Source: Jaltomata sinuosa
Lineage: Eukaryota; Streptophyta; Magnoliopsida; Solanales; Solanaceae
Assembly (NCBI GenBank): GCA_003996215.1
Contig: QJPP01000002.1
Span: 1,116,001-1,180,000, forward strand
Length of the DNA: 64,000 nt
Direction of reading: 5' to 3'
Part shown: one piece after another, positions 49,158 through 59,594 of the stretch
Numbering within the stretch: the stretch's first letter is position 1
Layout: each line of letters opens with the position of its first letter
Notes under the pieces: model-generated
Told to the model about the DNA's origin: nothing
Database searches by the model: none
The model's input: the letters and a program-made list of their open reading frames with translations, nothing else
Made by a program: the position numbers and the translations under genes

Positions 49158-49168
49158 TATGTTGCACA

Positions 49169-49474
49169 CTTGCACTTCATAAGATGTTATGTTGCTCACT
49201 TGTTATTTGATGATATTGTCCTGTTTGTGTGTGCTTATGTTTTCTTTTTGTTTAATTTATGAAGGAACTGGATTATATTATGGTTCACTACTTCTTTTTC
49301 TAGCGTTAATGCTCAAAAACACATTTAAACTGTCATTTTCTTCCACTAGTTTCGTACCTCAACTATCAATTGTTTCTTTTACGTACCTAAACTATCACTT
49401 CGATGCTCAGTTGATCAAATATTTCTTATCAATCGATAACAGACATGTGTAGATCAACTCAGCATTGAGATGTC
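49169..49474. other. spacer downstream of NLR 1
   Basis: No gene was recognised. Short open frames here have no family resemblance. Confidence 0.35.
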
Positions 49475-49668
49475 TATGCCATAAGTATATAAGTGCAAAT
49501 CTATAAAAGAGAGAAAGTATCTTTATTTTTGTCTATTTCAATTCTTAAATATGCACATGCACCTTTAGGTTGGGTGGTAGTTGATAATTGTTAGCTCCAA
49601 TAATTGCCATAAAAAATTGGATGGATCTATTTAGTGTGAAATCAACCAAATCATCAAAGTTGCTTCAC
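49475..49668 (+). repeat. unit-end segment X1 of the tandem duplication
   Basis: This segment (ccataagtatataagtgcaaatc, ttgtctatttcaattcttaaat, gctccaataattgccataaaaa, gaaatcaaccaaatcatcaa) recurs in the same orientation at 63648-63837. X1 ends at TGCTTCAC (49661-49668) and switches there to caleosin intron 1 sequence. X2 continues into different DNA after the same TGCTTCAC. Confidence 0.85.
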
Positions 49669-50745
49669 CACATAATCCTCATTCCACTCCGATGTGGGAT
49701 TTAACACTCCGTCCATGTTCAGCACTGGACATGTGGAGGGTGGACAATATAAAATAGGGTGCAACATCTGGTAAATGGTAAATAATGGGATGAGTTTGAC
49801 TCTCATGCCATGTTAAGCTTAAGTTGTTAGAAGAGCATACAATTATTTACATAATTATGTTATATCTCGACCGTGTATAATATCAAGAATTGTTTTGGAT
49901 ACATCAATTACAGTATACTTCTATGATCTCCAAAAGAGGGGGGAAAAAAACTATTTTGGATACATCAGGTGATTGAAATTTGGACAAGGCCAAAGCTCAT
50001 TTAGGCTTTTAAACATTGGATGATCAAAAGGCAGTGTACAGATTATGTGTGAACAGATCAAACAATAAAGGCAGGGTTAGTTCAAGGGACTGTGTCAATT
50101 TCACTGATTTGTGCCAGTGAGATTCTGGCTTCGCGAGATATTGAACAAAGTTGAAGATTAACAATGATTAGAATCCTACTTTCTGTCCGCGGATCCTTTG
50201 TTCATAGTCAAATTAAGACAGAAATTACCAAACTAAAGATATTAAGTATAACAAACGTGTTGTGCCTGTACATAATTGCTATTTGATCGACGATTTTTTT
50301 TGTACTTTTGCTTCAATGCTGGAGTGCTGGGTTTCTTGTCCAGTACGTCATGACTTGGTGGTTCTTTATTAGTTTGATTATGTGCGAGTTCTCCTGGTGT
50401 TGTTCGTCTTTTTCTTGTAATTAATTTAAGTATGGCCTTCTTACGTCACTCAAAAAATATTCAGATATGGCTAGTGGTTTGGTTGCCTGGATATGGAGCA
50501 CCCTAACGGAACACCTGACCACAAGCACAATGGCATGAGCATTCTTCAGCAGCATGCAGCCTTCTTCGACCAGGATGATAATGGCATCATTTATCCATGG
50601 GAAACATACTCCGGTAAATTATCTTGCTACTCCATAACTCTTGTGGATAGATAACTTAATAATCGCGAAGAGGGAATGTTATAATTTCCTATCTTTGTTC
50701 ACTTCAAGAATTTAGTACTTACCAATTAGAATCATTAGCTAGTAG

Positions 50746-51160
50746 TGTCCAGAAATAGCAGAAGAAAGGTATAATCGGGGAGACCTTCTGCTAGCCCAAG
50801 ATCGTTAACTAAGATCGGAAGATTCAACTTAGGAAGAGGAAGCTAGAAAGGAGGATTTGGGTAGAGAACTTTGTTATGGAGGAACACTTCACAAATTGTC
50901 TTGAATTGGATTTGTTTTGGGTTCTATTTTTGGTTGGTTACAAATGTACAAGACCATCCCTATTTATACTTATCCATGGATGGTTCTAGAAATTCTTCTA
51001 GAGACATCTACAAGAAAATTCTAGTAAACTTTATCTTCTAGCTCTACTCTAGATATCTAGAATTTTCTACAAGATGCTTATCAAAGATACTACACTAGGC
51101 TATTCTAGAGAGTTACTAGAAAATCTATGATATTTCAAAAAATCAACTAACTTTTTCACA
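50746..51160. mobile_element. solo LTR inside caleosin 2 intron 2
   Basis: The insert starts TGTCCAGAAATAG and ends CTTTTTCACA (TG..CA) and is flanked by a perfect 5-bp duplication AGTAG at 50741-50745 and 51161-51165. Caleosin 1 has a single AGTAG at the same place and no insert. At 415 bp, with no primer site or coding sequence, it fits a solo LTR. It differs in sequence from the one at 22721-23132. Confidence 0.9.
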
Positions 51161-51435
51161 AGTAGTACCTTGCTGAAGTCTGATTTTTCGTCCACTTACT
51201 AATCGTTTAAAAAGGACTTCGTCAAATTGGTTTCAACATGATCGGGTCGTTCATAGTGGCTATTCTCATCAATGGTGCTTTGAGCTATGCTACTCTCCCG
51301 GTAAGTTGACGTAGAGTCACTGATACTAGTAACTGACATACAGCAGAACTAATTAAAAGCTCGAATTATGAACGGTTATCTCCCTGTTCTTCTATTTGGT
51401 TTTTTTAGTTCTCTCGGTTAATAGTGCATTATGCC

Positions 51436-51530
51436 TCTCTACCTTCACGAGGTAGGGGTAAGGTCTGCGTACACTCTACCCTCCCCAGACCCCACTTGTG
51501 GGGTTAGACTGGGTATGTTGTTGTTGTAAT
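51436..51530 (+). mobile_element. RTE LINE tail in caleosin 2 intron 3
   Basis: This is the orthologous copy of the insertion at 41458-41545. It retains 'ctctctaccttcacgaggtagg' and 'ggtaaggtctgcgtac', then ends in gggtatgttgttgttgtaat. It is older than the duplication. Confidence 0.85.
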
Positions 51531-52604
51531 AGTACACTGCAAAATGTTAATTGCAGGGATGGTTTCCTTCTCCGTTCCTTCCCATATACATTCATAATAT
51601 ACACAAGGGCAAACATGGAAGCGATTCAGGGACCTATGACAGAGAAGGCAGGCAAGTATATATACTACTCATTGTCGTATTACGACCTTCCTGAACTTAG
51701 CTGAGCTTGGTCTGTCGTCTAATTGTTCCTTAGGTATCTGCCAGTGCACTTTGAGAACATCTTTAGCAAGTACGCTCGCACAGTGCCTGATAAGCTTACT
51801 CTAGGAGAATTGTGGGATATGACTCAAGCCAATAGAGACACATTTGATTTTTTTGGCTGGTAAGTTGTCAGTGTCAAACACGTAACTGCTTATTTAACTC
51901 CAGCGCTTGGTGCACAAGTGCTCAAAACGCTTCTTAAATTCGAGCCAAGACAAATGGGCTCACAGTTGTTTTAACCATTTTGATCTTTTGCTTTAATTTG
52001 AAGGATTGCTGCAAAACTGGAGTGGGGACTTTTGTATCTTCTTGCTCGAGATGAAGATGGATTCTTATCGAAAGAGGCTATAAGGTGATGCTTTGATGGG
52101 AGTTTGTTCGACTATTGGGCCAAGGTGCAAATGGGAGGTGATTATGCAAAGCAAGAATAGGTTCACTTTGAAGTGTGTAGATGCCAGTGTCCTCATATCG
52201 ATGTAATAATCTGAGAAATTGCCTTAAACCTTGAAAATTTTGGCTTAACGTTTTCCTTTGTCAGTTAGCAACTTGAGATGGAACCAAAATTATAAAGTGT
52301 GAGACTATTTTATCCATCATGAACGTAGTTAAAGATAATTGTATGAGTGTTGCATACTCAAATGAAATAGTAATATGTCTCGAGAAATTAGTACAAGAAG
52401 TCGTTGATTAGAACATGATATACTCAAGTGCAACATACAAAACAAGAAAGAATCAGCAAGAAACAACTTCAAATCTCTACCACCATTTCAGCAGTGATAG
52501 GTTCCCAAACGTTAAACAAACAATCATGTTTATTCCTAGAACAAGAACCTTTGACTTTTCACCATTTACCTTAGATAGCACTTACATGGAATGTTGAGCT
52601 ATTT

Positions 52605-52664
52605 CGGAAACAGTCTCTCTACCACCAGGAGGTAGACCTTGTGGGATTTCACTGGGTATGTTGT
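52605..52664 (+). mobile_element. 60-bp RTE LINE tail at the NLR 2 stop codon
   Basis: The insert (cggaaacagtctctctacc, ggaggtagaccttgtggg, actgggtatgttgt) is flanked by a 13-bp target duplication, TGTTGAGCTATTT at 52592-52604 and TGTTAAGCTATTT at 52665-52677. The right copy contains the NLR 2 stop codon. NLR 1 has one copy of the site and no insert. Confidence 0.85.
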
Positions 52665-52666
52665 TG

Positions 52667-55600
52667 TTAAGCTATTTGCAACTCAGAGGAGGATGCTTCG
52701 GCTTTATGTTCATCTTCTGATCTGGTTATCTCTGCACAAGAAGAAATGTTTGAGGATCATATCGATTCTTAAGAGTCATATATACATTGTACATGGAAGA
52801 AAAAAAAAGGGGAAACTTGATTATCAAATTTTTCAGAACACAACAGATACTTTGCAATTAGCGACTTTTTCTCGATAGGAATATGAGTACTATAACAATA
52901 GTAGCAGGTAGATAGTTTACCATCACGTATCGGAAAAGTGATCTTCTCATAATTTACTAATGTTTTGTCTTCTCCTTGTGTTGTGTCCATCATGCGGAGA
53001 AAATGTGCAAATTTTTTAGGCATCTTTGCAATCTCCAACTCTTTAAGAGCAGTGAGGGACTTGAGACCATCAGGGATCTTCAATTTGTTGCAATTTTCAA
53101 TTTTTATGTTAGAAAGTTTGGGCATAGAATTATTTTCTACAGTCCAACTCTCTAGAAACTTCAAATTCAAGAGCTCTAAACGCCTGAGTTGAGGAAAACC
53201 CGAAGCAGGACTGACCATATCCGTGCCTTCAAAAGCGTTATCATCGAGGACTAAAACCCGTAAATTGGGAAGCTTAAATAACTTTTGCATAGGATCTTTC
53301 TCAAGTTCAGATCCAATCAGGACTATCTTTGTTAAACTTTGGGAGATGTTGTATCTGGAGGGAAGCTCCCTGATATGCCCTTCAATGGAAAAGATTCGAA
53401 CACCGGGGTATTCCAATACTTCCCTGATTAGTGAATGCCTCTGATCTACATAGCAATCAAAGTTTTTGATATCTATAGACAACTGAATCTGTCTGTTTGA
53501 AGGTTTTTTCAGATGCTCGTTGATGAACTGTAGGTCAGGGAAATCACCGTCAATCTTCACGGCTAAGCTATGAAGCTTGTTCATTGTTTGCAGATCAGTA
53601 ACATTGCACACCTTTGTGATGAAGTTGTCTAGGGTCTCAAGCTCTGTCATGCCATCAAGCCTCAACTTATCTCCGTTGTACGTTTGAAACATACGTGGAA
53701 GATATAGGTGTTTCATTCTTCTCATATTCCACAGCACATTCGGCAGAATCACCTCTTTAATCAAATCATCCACTCGCAAATCAAGTATTTGCAAGTTAGT
53801 AACGATGGGCAAGGATAAGTATTGGTCCAAAAAACATCTTTTGAAACTCAGATACTTCAAGTGAACTAGCTTGGATAACCCTTGGAGTACTAAACCAGTA
53901 TCCTCTTTTCTAACATTCTGATCATCACCTGATAACTTATCGTCCCGTGATCCAAAGTCAACCCCATCAAAATCAAGAAGTCTGAGTAGCTTTAGCTTCT
54001 CGACATCAAAAGACAATACTGTTACAGGTTTCCTAACTTGCTGCTTGTGTGGATCAAGAATATGTAGGCTATGAAGATGCTCTTTTTTAGTTATCTGATC
54101 AATGTCGCTGGCCGTATCCTCTGGCCTTTCTAGACACAAGGACAATCTTCGAACTCTGTTTCTTGATGATGACGATGATGATGATGAGGAGGAGGAGGAA
54201 TCCGAACCAAAATATTGGATGAAATTAATCTGGTTACCCTTTGAAATGCTTAGTAGTCGCATCATTTTGTGAAGGCGGCAAAATTTGAGCCTTGTAACAG
54301 ATGGAGCTTCCTCTTCTTCCACCTCAATCATACCCATTTTTTCGAGTTCAGTTAGATAACGCTCTGCAATATTTAACGATGCTCCTCCGTCTCTCATGTC
54401 TTGCAGCTTCACTAATCCTTCAGCTATCCAAATGTGATATAATTTCTCCACATCTATCACTGAATCTTCAGGCCAAAGGCCCAAGTAAATAAAACAAAGT
54501 TTGAGGTGATCTGGCAAGTCATCAAAGCTTGGAGCTAAGACTTGTTGTAATACAGTGTCATTGAGAATTGACAATAAGTTTCGATGCACTGTATTCCATT
54601 CATTCAGGCTCTCTCTGCCTGCCAACACTTGAGCCAGTTTGATGATTGCTACTGGGTGCCCTCCGCAGCATTTCACCATCTTCCTACTTATATCTTCCAT
54701 GTCTGCTCTAATCACCTTATCTCCTGCCCAGTAACAAATGGAGTAGTACAAAAATTAATTTGGAAAAGGATATTTAGTACTCCCTTCAGTTCTGTAACTA
54801 AGAGACTTATCAATTAGCCAATGTCAGCCACTACTCACAAGAATGCTAGGTATAATGACATGCTAGATTGCTGTGGACAGGTGATGTTGATGAAATAACA
54901 AAGAAAAACTTGCTAGCTTGGGATAAACTGTTAGAGTGGTTAAAAGTTCCACATTGGTCGGAGAATGGACCGGTGATTTGCTTATATAGACTTGGGTAAT
55001 CCTCTCCTCATGAGCTAGCTTTTGGGGTTGAGTTAGGCCAATGTGTCATATCTTTACATGGTATCAGAGCCAAATTCATCCCCTGATCCACGTTTCAGTT
55101 GGGCCTTGGGAGTGAAGGAGGTGTTAGAGTGGGTTTGGGCTCTCGGTCCACGCTTCAGTTGTGCCCTGGGCGTGAAGGGGTGTTAGAGTGGGTAGTGAAA
55201 GGGGTGTTAGAGTGGGTAAAAGTCTCACATTGATTAATTTATGGGTTCACTGCTGTTACATGGAGCAGGGTCATTTTTAATAACCCTGGACTACTCAAAT
55301 GGACCTTTTTATTTAGACTGACAGCATTAAGAGGACTTTTATGCCAAAGATAGATTGGTTATGTGTTTGAACATAGGATTATCAAATCTTTCGATATAAA
55401 TTTAATCATATTTGAAAATCACGTAAGAAATATTATTAGTCACAATGATTAATACTCCCTCCGTTTCAAATTGATTGACTTGTCACGAAATTTAAGAAAA
55501 ATAAAGAAACATTTGAATCATTTGGTCTTAAATTAAAGATATGTCAAATGTACTAAATGTCCTTTGATCTAATAGTCTTAAACATGTCCATATGGAAAGT

Positions 55601-57268
55601 TGAAACTAAAGAGTTGCTAAAAAGGACAAATAGTCATTCTTTTTAAACGGGCTAAAAAGAAAAATAAGTTAAACAAATTGAAACGGGGGATTAATAATTT
55701 AAGATATTTAAAAGACATACTCCCTCCGGACCACTTTACATGTCATTCTTACTATAAATAGATGAACCATAATGCTTGTCACATTACAAAATCAAAACAC
55801 AAATGAGGTATGTTTTACCCATTTTACCCTTGGTAATAATTGTTTTTGGGAGTACACATTGACCAATTTGGTATAGAAAATTGTAGTGATTTTTAAATAA
55901 ACTCAACTCTATTAATTGCTTTATATTGATCGCTTCAAATCTTAACTATAAAAATATGATCTTAATTGAAGAGAACACACTTTCCGTTTATGGTAAAAAG
56001 ATTAAAGAGACATGATAGAAGATTTAAATAAGGGTATAATGGTCAAATTACATATTTTCTTAAGGGATGTACAAGTAAAAAATGTGATAACTAAAGTGGT
56101 CCGGAGGGAATCGTATAAGAAAATCACAATAAAGAACAATTAGTTTGACTCTATCGAAACTCGAAATCATCACATAAATTGGGGATGAGGGAGTAACATT
56201 GTTCTAGCAGAGGAAATAATGATTGTGGCCTCGCGCGGGGCGGTGCGGGGCTTGGCGCGGTGCGTACGTACCTCCATTGTGTCGGCGGTATGAATCCACG
56301 AACAACTCCCATGCGCCGCTTTCGTTGAGTCCACGGACAGTGAAGATGAATGGCTTGGGCATACCATATTCAGCTACTTGTCTGTTCCTCGTGATGACCA
56401 ATACGCTGTGATGATGCTTATTATCAGCTGGTGGAATTTGTAGTCGATGCAGCAAATCATCCAAAACTTGAGTTGAACATACATCATCTAGAACAATTAG
56501 GCATCTTCTATATTTAATATATTGAGTATTAATCATATTAGCCAACGTTTCTTCGTCTTCGCGGGCATATTCTTGTACGTTTTCTGTAAAACGACCAAGA
56601 ATTTGCAGAAGTACGCTTCTGATATTATAATTAGAAGATACATTTACCCAGATTGCACATGTATCAACACTTTCGAATACTTGACGTGCAAGAGTTGTCT
56701 TCCCTACTCCGCCAATTCCACACAGTGAAACAACTTGTACCTTGTTTTCGGCATTATTGGTACTGGTACTCATCGTGATGAGAAGTTGGATCACCTGTTC
56801 ATCGAGCCCGATGGCATCATTGAATAGTAATGTCTTGATCCTTTCATCCTCCTCTTTACGATGATATGATGATGATGATAGGTGTTGGTAAAATTCGCTT
56901 TTATAGTCGGACAATTGTCTGAGCTTCTGCTTGATGGTATCAAGTTTTGGCCGGCGGCGCCAACTGCTAGTTGATGATAAACACAAACATGATGATCGTC
57001 TAATATTTTTGTTGTCTTCATTGATCCTAATTAAACGATGACCATCAACAACGTCCTCTATTTGACAAGAAAGTTCGTCAATCTTTGTGATCAGCTCGTC
57101 TATGGTATAATTTTTCTTTGGATCTACATTATTCAGCTTTGATTTGAGTTCCAACAGTTCTTTAGTTGCTGCCTCAAAGTCCTCACGTAACCCAATTTCT
57201 GACGTTATTTCCTCATTCTGCAATCGATGCAATCTTTCCACCACAATGTGCATTTGTAGATCCCTCAT
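52667..57268 (-). CDS. CC-NB-ARC-LRR immune receptor (NLR), copy 2, intact
   Basis: Three exons (57268-56272, 54723-52921, 52731-52667) encode 954 residues; all junctions are GT-AG with matching phases. Residues 1-120 form a Glu/Leu/Lys-rich coiled-coil region. The NB-ARC has a P-loop GIGGVGKTT (184-192), kinase-2 LIVLDDVC (257-264, Cys where Trp is usual), RNBS-B with VITRNRQVAEYG, GHPV in place of GLPL (about 354-357), and CFIYLGLWPED (409-419). The MHD position reads LHK (483-485), so the usual Asp is Lys. A run of 12 serines (508-519) follows, then leucine-rich repeats and a short acidic C-terminus ending LQIA. CC-NLRs are cytoplasmic or membrane-edge sensors or helpers that trigger immunity and cell death. 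Intron 1 holds a TRIM and two MITEs. The gene is inverted relative to copy 1. I cannot name the pathogen or the exact NLR clade; an RPP8/RPP13-like relation is possible. Confidence 0.92.
54929..55240 (+). mobile_element. TRIM retrotransposon in NLR 2 intron 1
   Basis: The 5' LTR (54929-55058) starts TGTTAGAGTGG and ends CTTTACA. The primer site TGGTATCAGAGCCA (55059-55072) follows at once and is complementary to the initiator-Met tRNA 3' end. The interior is under 150 bp and contains two more TGTTAGAGTGGG copies. A purine tract (gaaagggg) leads into the 3' LTR start (TGTTAGAGTGGGTAAAAG at 55205), which is truncated after about 30 bp. The size and lack of genes define a TRIM. It is antisense to the NLR. 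Confidence 0.88.
55455..55691. mobile_element. Stowaway-type MITE in NLR 2 intron 1
   Basis: The ends are CTCCCTCCGTTTCAAATTG and, inverted, ATCCCCCGTTTCAATTTG, next to TA. It has the same interior as the element at 33033-33284 (aagtgtt../ttaaacatgtccatatggaaagttgaa). Confidence 0.85.
55720..56113. mobile_element. Stowaway-type MITE in NLR 2 intron 1
   Basis: The ends CTCCCTCCGGACCACTTTA and, inverted, TTCCCTCCGGACCACTTTA are nearly perfect; TA flanks both. It is a different subfamily from its neighbour 30 bp away and is about 390 bp long. Confidence 0.88.
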
Positions 57269-57344
57269 TTTCCTTCAAAAAAGTTAGCATATCAATTTCA
57301 GCACAATAAAATTGGTTATTGTTCAAAATGCTAACCGCGTTATA

Positions 57345-57956
57345 AATAAAATACTCCCTCCATCCATATTGTGTTTGTCTTTACAACCCTTACACTCTGT
57401 TTGGATGAGAATTGTTTCATAATACTACTCTCTTCGTTTCATATTAGTTGATCACTTTCCTTTTTACACACATGTTAAGAAATCATAAATAAGAAGTTAG
57501 TTTTACTAGTTCACTCCTTAAGAAACTTTTATGGAACTTTACAAACAAGTGTGAACACTTTTAAAGAAAAATTAATTGCAAGGATAATATAGAAAAATTT
57601 AATTAATGTTTTCTTGATTTAGTAAGGTGGACAACTAATACTCCCTCCATCTCATATTAGTTGCACACTTTCCTTTTTACACGCATATTAAGAAATCATA
57701 AATAAGAAGATTATTTTACTAATTTACCCTTTAAAAAACTTCTTTGGAACTTTACAAACAAATGTGAACACTTTCAAAAAGAATTAATTGCAAAGGTAAT
57801 GTGGGAAAAATTTAATTAATGTTTTCTTTATTTAGTAAGGTGATCAACTAATGTGGGACAACTATTTTTAGTATAGTGAGCAACTAATATGGGACAGAGG
57901 GAATCTGGGGCAACTATTAATAGTATGGTAGCCAATTAATATGAGACGGAGGAAGT
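57345..57956. repeat. Stowaway-like MITE array upstream of NLR 2
   Basis: Two copies of a 213-bp unit (atattagttg at 57441 and 57654, with cctttttacacacat.ttaagaaatcataaataagaag and gaactttacaaaca.gtgaacac) are joined head to tail. Truncated ends (gagcaactaatatgggacagaggga, ccaattaatatgagacggaggaagta) follow. The array begins about 80 bp upstream of the NLR 2 start codon and so lies in its promoter region. Confidence 0.75.
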
Positions 57957-58299
57957 ACTTGAATTTTACACGACCTTTAAGAAACAATGATTAATATGAA
58001 AATTTTATCATGATACTCATATTAATTGATGTATAGTTTTAGGTCTTGGGAAATGATTTGGTGAATAATTGTCTTATTTTCTTGATATATTAAAAAGGAC
58101 AAGTAAAGCGAAAATCATTTTTGTAATAATGGACAAATAAAAGTGAGTGAAGGGAGTATATCATATTGTATTGTTTTGTATCGTACAGGTAAAACTACTC
58201 TACAAAGGTAGGATAAATAATATAATAAGATTATTAAATAGATCCAATCTATTTGGACCTCATTGCAAAGTATTTGATAGCTAAAAATATTGAACATTA

Positions 58300-58800
58300 A
58301 CTTTAAAAAAACATATATATTTGATGTCTTAATTTTTTGTATATTTCAAGAATTTATGAAATATTGAAATCTTAATCGTTAACATTTAGGAATACAACGA
58401 AAGGCGATAATCATGTGGGCAAGTGGCGTAGGGAAATTAACTTAATTATTGGAGGCTAAAAAACTAAAGTTTGTTGGGAAGTCATGTTAAGTTTTCTATT
58501 ATTTCTCATTTTTTATTCGAATAATAATTAAATGTATTTAGATCCAATCTGTTAAGAAAAATATATTATATTTGATGCCTTAATTTTTTTTTGAATATTT
58601 CAAGAATTTATGAAATTTCGAGATCTTAACTGTTGACATTTAAGAATACAATGAATGGCGATAACCATGTGGGCAGGTGGCAGAGGGAAATTAACTTATT
58701 GGAGGCTAAAAGACAGTTTGTTGGGAAGTCATATTAAATTTCTTATCAATTCTCTTTTTTTTATTCGAATAATAATTGGATGTATTTAGATCAAATCTGT
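58300..58800. repeat. 254-bp tandem duplication
   Basis: The segment with 'tttgatgtcttaattttttgtatatttcaagaatttatgaaat', 'ggcgataatcatgtgggcaagtggc' and 'tattggaggctaaa' recurs once, the catgt marker lying at 58412 and 58666. The copies have small gaps and substitutions. It is noncoding spacer between NLR 2 and DUF247 copy 2. Confidence 0.8.
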
Positions 58801-59392
58801 TTGGACCAGCTCATTGCAAAATAATTGATAGCTAGAAATATAGGATTTTTTTTTTTGTAAATAGGATTATTATAAAATTAGGTCTTGTGAGTAACTCACA
58901 ACTCTAAAAGCTAGCTTAAAGGGAGAAGATTTTTTTTGGAAGAGGGGGTGCAGGGCAACATCAGGTGAATTTGACAACATCGGCGCCTTAAAATATTTCG
59001 ATATCTTATTTATGAACTATGATTTGCTCATTTGGTGAGATTGTACAAGAATTGAGGAGGTTCTGATACTTTTCACTAATTATGGAATTTTTCATGTTTA
59101 TAAGAAAAAATATAATTTAAAAAATTCAAATTACACACCCAAATAAAATTTCAATTTCAAATCATTAATTTTCACGTCCAAACTCCAAACATGTATAGAC
59201 TTAATAATACTACCACCACTTGTGTCTTAAAGACTAATGTATGGTTCATTACTACATACAATTTATTTTGATCCATTTTTTGGTCACTTCTTGGAGCTCC
59301 CACTCTTTTTCGCTCTCTTGATGACTTGAAATCACAACGTTGAGATTAAAAGTAAGGGTACTTATTGTCCGAACAACTTCCTCTTCTGGATC
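58801..59392. other. spacer upstream of DUF247 copy 2
   Basis: AT-rich DNA without gene content. It does not visibly match the region upstream of DUF247 copy 1, so one copy lost or changed its 5' flank. Confidence 0.4.
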
Positions 59393-59556
59393 CATTTTTT
59401 TTTTTTTTTTTTTTAATCTTCCTAAGCTATTTCCATTGTTCGAGATTCATTTCTTATTTTGGGCTTGACTAATTTAGATTAGTGTGGGAAGTTTCGCTTT
59501 TAAGGATTAAAAGCAACTTTATTTCATGGCTCGAATCGTGACCTATGATTAAGCTA
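59393..59556 (-). mobile_element. SINE abutting the DUF247 copy 2 start region
   Basis: On the minus strand it has a B-box-like GGTCACGATTCGAGCC, a body with TAATCTAAATTAGTCAAGCCC and an A tract of about 20 bases (the plus-strand T run at 59393-59413). It is the SINE family of 4733-4932. The first potential in-frame ATG of the DUF247 frame (59556) lies at its edge, which argues for the later ATG at 59595. Confidence 0.65.
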
Positions 59557-59594
59557 TGATCATAGTAGTTGGAAACTCTTTCAACTCTTGGTTA

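Larger units (their letters stand above)
49662..52258 (+). pseudogene. caleosin, copy 2 (5'-truncated, frameshifted, nonsense)
   Basis: Sequence matching caleosin 1 starts inside intron 1 at TGCTTCACC (49661), so exon 1 and the promoter are absent. Exon 2 is recognisable from 50466 but lost one base at GTTGCCTGGATATGG, which breaks the frame before the EF hand. Exons 3-5 follow near 51216-51301, 51557-51652 and 51734-51859, including the GC donor. In exon 6 a conserved Arg codon has become TGA (52085-52087). Intron 2 has gained a 415-bp solo LTR. Homology to caleosin 1 stops at about 52258, where the inverted NLR block begins. Confidence 0.92.

Noticed and set aside
49004..49452. Several overlapping open frames downstream of NLR 1
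   Set aside because: They overlap a short retroposon with a target duplication and low-complexity DNA. None resembles a protein family.
59556..59594. Upstream ATG for DUF247 copy 2
   Set aside because: It lies at the edge of a SINE and would add a peptide unrelated to the family. The ATG at 59595 is preferred.
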